Assembly (NCBI GenBank): GCA_964403785.1
Contig: CAYOHM010000066.1
Coordinates: forward strand, 1-11,203
DNA length: 11,203 nt
Reading direction: 5' to 3'
DNA from: MGBC120314 sp964403785
GTDB taxonomy: Bacteria; Bacillota; Clostridia; Lachnospirales; Lachnospiraceae
The notes beneath the pieces were generated by a model that saw only the letters and a list, made by a program, of their open reading frames with translations, was not told the origin of the DNA and searched no databases. Of this stretch, positions 5,797-11,203 are shown in pieces. The position numbers and the translations under genes are program-made. Positions within the stretch are counted from its first letter, which is position 1; every line of letters starts with the position of its first letter.

Positions 5797-8274
5797 CTAC
5801 TCTATACTGTCATTTTCAGATACTTCTTCTTCCGGATTGTTTCTTACTTTGGCAATCTTGGCAACCTTGATGTTTTCATCAAGATTAATAAGCTTGACAC
5901 CTGATGTAATACGTCCGAGAGTATTTATCTGCTTAACCTCCATACGGATGATTATTCCCTCCGTTGTTATAAGCATTATCTCCCTGCTGTCATCAACAGC
6001 CTTAACTCCGATTACATTTCCTGTCTTTTCGTTTATCTTGTAGCATTTTACACCCTTGCCTCCACGATGCTGGGTTGTAAATTCTTCTATCATTGTTCTT
6101 TTTCCAAGACCGTTTTCCGAAACAATAAGAAGTGAATCTCCCTGCGTGCTGAGCTGCATTCCTACAATCTCATCACCGTCATCAAGATTCATACCGATTA
6201 CGCCCATTGATGTTCTTCCGGTATTACGCACATCCTTCTCATTGAATCTTATACACTGTCCGTATTTTGTAACCAATATTATATCCTTTGTATTGTCTGT
6301 AAGCTTAACCTCTATTAATTCATCATCATCTCTTAAGGTGATTGCCTGAATACCACGTTTTCTGATATGCTGGAATTCAAGTATGCTTGTCTTTTTTACA
6401 ATTCCACTCTTTGTTGAGAAGAATAAAAAGCTATCATCCGTACATCCATCCATACAAATCATTGCGGAAATCTTTTCACCCGGCATAAGCTGGAGAATAT
6501 TTACAATTGCAGTTCCTCTGGCTGTTCTGCTGGCCTCCGGAATCTGATATGCCTTAAGCGGGTAAGCACGTCCCTTATTTGTAAAGAACATCATTTCACT
6601 ATGTGAATTTGCCATAAGGAGGTCCTCAATATAGTCATCCTCTATTGTATGCATACCTTTGATTCCCTTACCGCCGCGATTCTGATTTTTAAAATTCTCA
6701 GGCGTCATTCTCTTGATATATCCGAGGTTAGTAAGTGCAATTACGGTATCCTCCCTTGGAATAAGGTCCTCGATGGATATCTCGTCCTCGTCATATCCGA
6801 TGGATGTTCTTCTGTCATCTCCGTATTTGTCCGAAATAACCGTAAGCTCATCCCTTATCACACCCAAAAGAACCTTCTCATCAGCAAGAATTTCCTTTAA
6901 TCTTGTAATAAGTGCCATTAATTCCTCATACTCTTTCTCAAGCTTCTCTCTTTCAAGACCTGTGAGAGCACGAAGTCTCATATCCACAATGGCCTGTGAC
7001 TGTGCATCACTAAGACCGAATCTTTCCATAAGTCTTTGTTTAGCTATTGCCACATTTTCTGAGCTTCTGATAATATTGATTACCTCGTCAATATTATCAA
7101 GCGCTATCATCAAGCCCTCTAATATATGTGCTCTTTCCTCTGCTTTATTGAGGTCAAATTTTGTTCTCCTTGTCACTACCTCCTTCTGATGAAGCAGATA
7201 GTAGTTAAGCATATCAAGGAGATTAAGCACCTTTGGCTGGTTATCAACAAGCGCGAGCATAATGACACCGAAGGTATCCTGCATCTGTGTATGCTTATAC
7301 AAATGATTAAGCACAACATTTGCATTGGCATCCTTGCGCAGCTCGATTACGATTCTCATACCCTCCCTGTCGGATTCATCGCGAAGGTCGGTTATTCCGT
7401 CAATCTTTTTATCCCTTACAAGCTCGGCAATCTTTTCAATAAGCCTTGCCTTATTAACCATATACGGAAGCTCGGAAACTATAATCCTGTTCTTGCCGTT
7501 TGACATTGCCTCAATATCTGTCACGGCACGAACCTTTATCTTGCCGCGTCCAGTTCTGTAAGCCTGTGTTATTCCCATTTTTCCGAGGATTGAAGCACCC
7601 GTAGGAAAATCAGGTCCTTTTACAATATCAAGTATTTCATCTATTTCTGTCTGTCTGTCCTCGTTAATCTGATTTGTAATAATCTTATTAACCGCAGCTA
7701 TAACTTCTCTTAAATTATGAGGAGGTATATTAGTTGCCATACCTACCGCGATACCGGAAGTACCATTGACGAGAAGATTAGGAAATCTCGACGGCATTAC
7801 TACCGGTTCTTTCTCGGTTTCATCAAAGTTAGGAATAAAATCCACCGTATCTTTATTGATGTCCGCGAGCATTTCCATGGAAATCTTACTCAGCCTTGCC
7901 TCCGTATAACGCATGGCGGCTGCCCCGTCACCATCGACAGAACCAAAATTTCCATGTCCGTCAACCAAAGGATATCTGGTCGAAAAATCCTGAGCCAGCT
8001 TTACCAATGCTTCATAGATTGATGAATCTCCGTGAGGATGATACTTACCCATTGTATCACCGACAATACGCGCACACTTTCTGTGAGGCTTGTCAGGACC
8101 GTTATTCAATTCAATCATTGAATATAATATTCTTCGCTGAACAGGCTTAAGACCATCTCTTACATCCGGGAGGGCTCTTGCAGCGATTACACTCATTGCG
8201 TAGTCAATATAAGAATCCTCCATTGTCTTTTTTAAATCTACCTCGTGGACCTTATCAAAGATATGTTCATCCAT
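5797..8274 (-). CDS. gyrA: DNA gyrase subunit A
   Basis: This 825-residue gyrase A cuts and rejoins DNA in the A2B2 enzyme that introduces negative supercoils. The winged-helix region carries the catalytic tyrosine Y123 (AAMRYTEAR), and the breakage-reunion core ends near residue 490. The quinolone-determining region reads HPHGDSSIYE with S84 and E88, the residues normally seen in susceptible Firmicutes. The C-terminal beta-pinwheel (about 505-812) has the GyrA box QNRGGKG (531-537), which separates gyrase from topoisomerase IV, and a second RGGKG near 737-741. A short acidic tail (815-825, EEEVSENDSIE) follows. The ATG at 8274 has AGGAG upstream, and the gene starts 28 bp after gyrB. Start, length and motifs look intact. 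Confidence 0.98.
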   Translation of the reverse strand: MDEHIFDKVHEVDLKKTMEDSYIDYAMSVIAARALPDVRDGLKPVQRRILYSMIELNNGPDKPHRKCARIVGDTMGKYHPHGDSSIYEALVKLAQDFSTRYPLVDGHGNFGSVDGDGAAAMRYTEARLSKISMEMLADINKDTVDFIPNFDETEKEPVVMPSRFPNLLVNGTSGIAVGMATNIPPHNLREVIAAVNKIITNQINEDRQTEIDEILDIVKGPDFPTGASILGKMGITQAYRTGRGKIKVRAVTDIEAMSNGKNRIIVSELPYMVNKARLIEKIAELVRDKKIDGITDLRDESDREGMRIVIELRKDANANVVLNHLYKHTQMQDTFGVIMLALVDNQPKVLNLLDMLNYYLLHQKEVVTRRTKFDLNKAEERAHILEGLMIALDNIDEVINIIRSSENVAIAKQRLMERFGLSDAQSQAIVDMRLRALTGLEREKLEKEYEELMALITRLKEILADEKVLLGVIRDELTVISDKYGDDRRTSIGYDEDEISIEDLIPREDTVIALTNLGYIKRMTPENFKNQNRGGKGIKGMHTIEDDYIEDLLMANSHSEMMFFTNKGRAYPLKAYQIPEASRTARGTAIVNILQLMPGEKISAMICMDGCTDDSFLFFSTKSGIVKKTSILEFQHIRKRGIQAITLRDDDELIEVKLTDNTKDIILVTKYGQCIRFNEKDVRNTGRTSMGVIGMNLDDGDEIVGMQLSTQGDSLLIVSENGLGKRTMIEEFTTQHRGGKGVKCYKINEKTGNVIGVKAVDDSREIMLITTEGIIIRMEVKQINTLGRITSGVKLINLDENIKVAKIAKVRNNPEEEVSENDSIE

Positions 8275-8302
8275 ATGCTGCTCCTATCTTTCTTAAATAT
8301 TA

Positions 8303-10216
8303 TTATATATCAAGATTCTTTACATACTTGGCATTTGTTTCAATAAATTCTCTTCTCGGCTCTACATCATCACCCATAAGGGTTGTAAATGTAACATCTA
8401 CCTCCGATTCGGATTCATCATCAATTATAACCTTCTTAAGTATTCTTTTTGCAGGGTCCATTGTCGTTTCCCACAACTGCTCCGCATCCATCTCACCAAG
8501 ACCCTTGTACCGCTGGATTTTATTATTCTGGTCACGGCCTACCTCAAGAAGAATCTCATTTAATTCATCGTCGCTGTACGCATACCAGATTTTCTTATTC
8601 TTTTCAAGCTTATAAAGAGGCGGCTGCGCAAGATATACATGCCCCTGTTTTATAAGCTCAGGCATAAACCTGTAAAAGAACGTAAGCAACAATGTGCTGA
8701 TGTGTGCACCGTCAACATCCGCATCCGTCATTATTATAATCTTATTATATCTAAGCTTTGAAATATCAAAATCCTCATGAATACCCGTTCCAAATGCGGT
8801 AATCATGGCTTTTATTTCATCATTGGCAAGTATACGGTCAAGTCTTGCCTTTTCAACATTAAGTATCTTACCTCTAAGCGGAAGTATTGCCTGTGTCGCA
8901 CGGCTTCTTGCGGTTTTTGCCGAACCGCCGGCTGAATCTCCCTCTACCAGATATATCTCGCAATTTTCAGGATTCTTGTCCGAACAGTCTGCAAGCTTAC
9001 CCGGAAGGGCTGTTGATTCAAGCGCCGTCTTTCTTCTGGTAAGGTCCCTTGCCTTTCTCGCAGCCTCCCTTGCTCTTTGAGCAAGCATCGACTTCTCAAT
9101 AATCAGCTTTGCAACAGCAGGATTCTGTTCCAGGTAATATGTGAGCTGTTCACTTACAATGCTGTCAACAGCACCCCTTGCCTCTGAATTACCGAGCTTT
9201 TGCTTTGTCTGACCCTCGAACTGCGGGTCTTCTATCTTGATGCTTACTATCGCCGTAAGTCCTTCACGAATATCATCACCTGTAAGATTCTGCTCATTTT
9301 CCTTGATAAGCTTCATACTTCTTCCGTAATCATTAAAGGTCTTGGTCAGGGCATTCTTAAAGCCTGCCAGATGTGTACCTCCCTCAGGTGTATTAATATT
9401 ATTTACGAAGCTGTAAGTGCTTTCATTAAAGGAATCGTTATGCTGCAGCGCAACCTCCACCATAACATTATCCTTCTTGCCTTCACAGTAAATTATATCC
9501 TCGTACAATGGTGCCTTTGACTTATTAAGATACTGGACAAATTCCTTAATACCTCCCTCATAATGGAAGGTTCTTTCCTTGCCGTCCTCTCGCTCGTCCC
9601 TGAGTACTATCCTGATGCCCTTTGTCAAAAATGCCATTTCACGAAGTCTGGTTTTTAATATATCAAAATCATAAACCAAATCTTCAAATATTTCTCCGTC
9701 CGGCTTGAAGGTTACCTCAGTTCCTGTCTTGTCAGCGTCACATTCACCGACCTCCTTAAGAGGATACATAACTGCTCCTCTCTCATATCTTTGCTGGTAA
9801 ACCCTGCCTTTAGTATATACCTTTACCTCAAGCCACTGTGAAAGAGCATTAACAACGGATGCACCTACGCCGTGCAGTCCTCCTGAAACCTTGTATGCTC
9901 CTCCTCCGAACTTGCCGCCTGCATGGAGTACGGTAAATACTACCTGTACAGCAGGAAGACCTGTCTTATGGTTTATATCCACAGGAATTCCACGTCCGTT
10001 ATCAATAACAGTTACGGAGTTATCTTCATGTATTGTCACTTCAATTGTATCGCAAAAACCGGCTAATGCCTCATCAACCGCATTATCCACTATCTCATAT
10101 ACAAGATGATGTAATCCTCTTGAAGATGTGCTTCCTATGTACATACCCGGTCTTTTGCGGACTGCTTCGAGTCCTTCCAATATCTGTATTTGATCGCCGC
10201 CGTATTCAGTACTCAT
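8303..10216 (-). CDS. gyrB: DNA gyrase subunit B
   Basis: This 637-residue ATPase subunit of gyrase is full length for the family. The GHKL ATP-binding fold shows EIVDNAVDEA (41-50), DNGRGIP (72-78) and the lid GGKFGGGAYKVSGGLHGVG (100-118). The transducer domain follows with QTKQKLGN (336-343). The TOPRIM domain has EGDSAGG (425-431), PLRGKILNVEKAR (446-458) and the metal-binding DADVD (498-502). The C-terminus has RYKGLGEM (569-576) and the LMGDxVxPRRxFI end (613-625). No insertion of the kind seen in Gram-negative GyrB is present. A strong GGAGGAG precedes the ATG by about 4-6 nt. It starts 18 bp after recF and lies 28 bp before gyrA, the classic origin-proximal order in Firmicutes. Confidence 0.98.
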   Translation of the reverse strand: MSTEYGGDQIQILEGLEAVRKRPGMYIGSTSSRGLHHLVYEIVDNAVDEALAGFCDTIEVTIHEDNSVTVIDNGRGIPVDINHKTGLPAVQVVFTVLHAGGKFGGGAYKVSGGLHGVGASVVNALSQWLEVKVYTKGRVYQQRYERGAVMYPLKEVGECDADKTGTEVTFKPDGEIFEDLVYDFDILKTRLREMAFLTKGIRIVLRDEREDGKERTFHYEGGIKEFVQYLNKSKAPLYEDIIYCEGKKDNVMVEVALQHNDSFNESTYSFVNNINTPEGGTHLAGFKNALTKTFNDYGRSMKLIKENEQNLTGDDIREGLTAIVSIKIEDPQFEGQTKQKLGNSEARGAVDSIVSEQLTYYLEQNPAVAKLIIEKSMLAQRAREAARKARDLTRRKTALESTALPGKLADCSDKNPENCEIYLVEGDSAGGSAKTARSRATQAILPLRGKILNVEKARLDRILANDEIKAMITAFGTGIHEDFDISKLRYNKIIIMTDADVDGAHISTLLLTFFYRFMPELIKQGHVYLAQPPLYKLEKNKKIWYAYSDDELNEILLEVGRDQNNKIQRYKGLGEMDAEQLWETTMDPAKRILKKVIIDDESESEVDVTFTTLMGDDVEPRREFIETNAKYVKNLDI

Positions 10217-10234
10217 CTTACTCCTCCAAACATA

Positions 10235-11203
10235 TTAATTTTCAGCATATATTCTGCCTTCAACTACTTTATAAATCTTATTTATTTTAAATCTGTTATT
10301 AATAAAATCATCAAGACCTGTACATGTAATAATGGTCTGAATATCCTTAATACTGTTTAACAGATAATTTTGCCTGCTGCTGTCAAGCTCCGATAAAACA
10401 TCATCCAACAATAAAATGGGATTATCATTTATTATTTTCTTTACCAGCTCTATCTCTGCTAATTTAAGTGAGAGAGCTGTTGTTCTCTGCTGACCCTGTG
10501 AACCGTATTTTCTCACATCCCTGTCATTTACCATAAAACAAATATCATCCCTGTGCGGTCCTATATTTGTCATTTTAGTCTTTAAATCACGCTCCCTGTA
10601 TGCAAAAAGCTGTTTTTCAAATTCCTGCACATTAACGAAGGGTTCGTATTTTATGGCTATACATTCCCTGCCTCCTGTTAATTCCTTATGGATACCTCCT
10701 ATTACAGAATTAATTTCTTCAATGAATGCTTCACGTCTTTTGATTATCCTTCTGCCGTAATTTATAAGCTGCATATCCCACACATCCAGTGTGTCCTTTG
10801 CATCATCCTTAAAGGAAAGCTCCTTTAACAGCTTATTTCTCTGCAAAAGTATTTTATTGTAGGCTGTTATGTCACTTAAATATATTTTGTCTATCTGGCA
10901 CAGCTGCATATCAACCAGTCTTCTTCTTGCAGCAGGACCATCCTTTATTATGTTAAGGTCCTCCGGCGAAAATATAACTATATTAATTATGCCAAATAAT
11001 TCTGACGCCTTTTTGATTGGAATACCGTTTATTGCTATTCCCTTTGCTTTGTTTTTCTTGATATGCATATCAATTCTGAAGGAAACACCGTTTTTTTCTA
11101 CTATCGCTTTAATATGGGCTTCTTCATTATCAAATTTTATCATCTCTCTGTCTTTACCTGAGCGATGTGATTTTGTTGTTGCCGCAAGGTAAACTGCCTC
11201 AAG
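10235..11203 (-). CDS. recF: DNA replication/repair protein RecF (N-terminus beyond window)
   Basis: The frame stays open to the right edge of the window, so this is the C-terminal ~322 residues of RecF, an SMC-like ATPase that helps load RecA at single-strand gaps. The fragment opens with LEAVYLAATTKSHRSGKDRE, which in RecF directly follows the Walker A motif. The Walker A itself is therefore just outside the window, about 35-40 residues being missing. Later motifs are FSPEDLNIIKDGPAARRRLVD (78-98 of the fragment), GPHRDD (215-220), the ABC signature GSQGQQR (234-240) and Walker B LLLDDVLSELD (264-274). The internal ATG at 11143 is not the real start, because conserved RecF sequence continues upstream of it. 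The gene ends 18 bp before gyrB, and dnaN and dnaA would be expected further right. Confidence 0.97.
   Translation of the reverse strand, partial: LEAVYLAATTKSHRSGKDREMIKFDNEEAHIKAIVEKNGVSFRIDMHIKKNKAKGIAINGIPIKKASELFGIINIVIFSPEDLNIIKDGPAARRRLVDMQLCQIDKIYLSDITAYNKILLQRNKLLKELSFKDDAKDTLDVWDMQLINYGRRIIKRREAFIEEINSVIGGIHKELTGGRECIAIKYEPFVNVQEFEKQLFAYRERDLKTKMTNIGPHRDDICFMVNDRDVRKYGSQGQQRTTALSLKLAEIELVKKIINDNPILLLDDVLSELDSSRQNYLLNSIKDIQTIITCTGLDDFINNRFKINKIYKVVEGRIYAEN

Noticed and set aside
6713..7189. Plus-strand open frame of 158 codons antisense to gyrA.
   Set aside because: It overlaps highly conserved gyrA coding sequence and its Ser/Leu-rich product resembles no family.
8013..8042. Possible quinolone-resistance substitution in gyrA.
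   Set aside because: Codons for S84 and E88 encode the residues normally found in susceptible Firmicutes.

Overview
The window looks like origin-proximal chromosome of a low-GC Firmicute, most likely a Lachnospiraceae-type Clostridium relative. The evidence is the 16S 5' end at the left edge (minus strand, with the GCGGCGTGCTTAAC segment common in that family), the recF-gyrB-gyrA order at the right edge, strong AGGAG-type ribosome sites and AT-rich spacers. Genus cannot be fixed from what is visible. I see no phage, transposon, CRISPR array or other clear accessory island.

Layout, right to left on the minus strand. The C-terminal ~322 codons of recF (cut by the window edge) are followed by gyrB, gyrA, the alpha and beta subunit genes of a class I Fe-S fumarase, and a class II tRNA-Ser(GCU) gene with its own promoter. 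Gaps between these genes are 18, 28, 44 and 35 bp with no terminator, so transcription could run from recF through fumarase and into the tRNA. It ends at a bidirectional terminator (about 4115-4150).

Converging on that terminator from the left, on the plus strand, is a two-gene unit: a PilZ-domain (c-di-GMP-binding) protein and a membrane-anchored S11 D,D-carboxypeptidase. This pair suggests a link between c-di-GMP and cell-wall maturation, and it runs against the inferred direction of replication.

Divergent from that pair, on the minus strand, are a CPA2-type cation:proton antiporter and, 14 bp downstream, an sce7726-like protein with a PD-(D/E)XK nuclease signature. Right after its stop codon comes the promoter of a ribosomal RNA operon. 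That promoter has helically phased A-tracts upstream, TTGACT-17-TATTAT core elements and a perfect 7-bp palindrome in the spacer. A structured leader of about 160 nt and the first ~52 nt of 16S rRNA follow.

Most genes are housekeeping. The parts most worth a second look are the PilZ-carboxypeptidase pair, the nuclease-like gene abutting the rRNA promoter, the inverted repeats built into the rRNA and tRNA-Ser promoters, and the fumarase genes attached to the gyrase operon.
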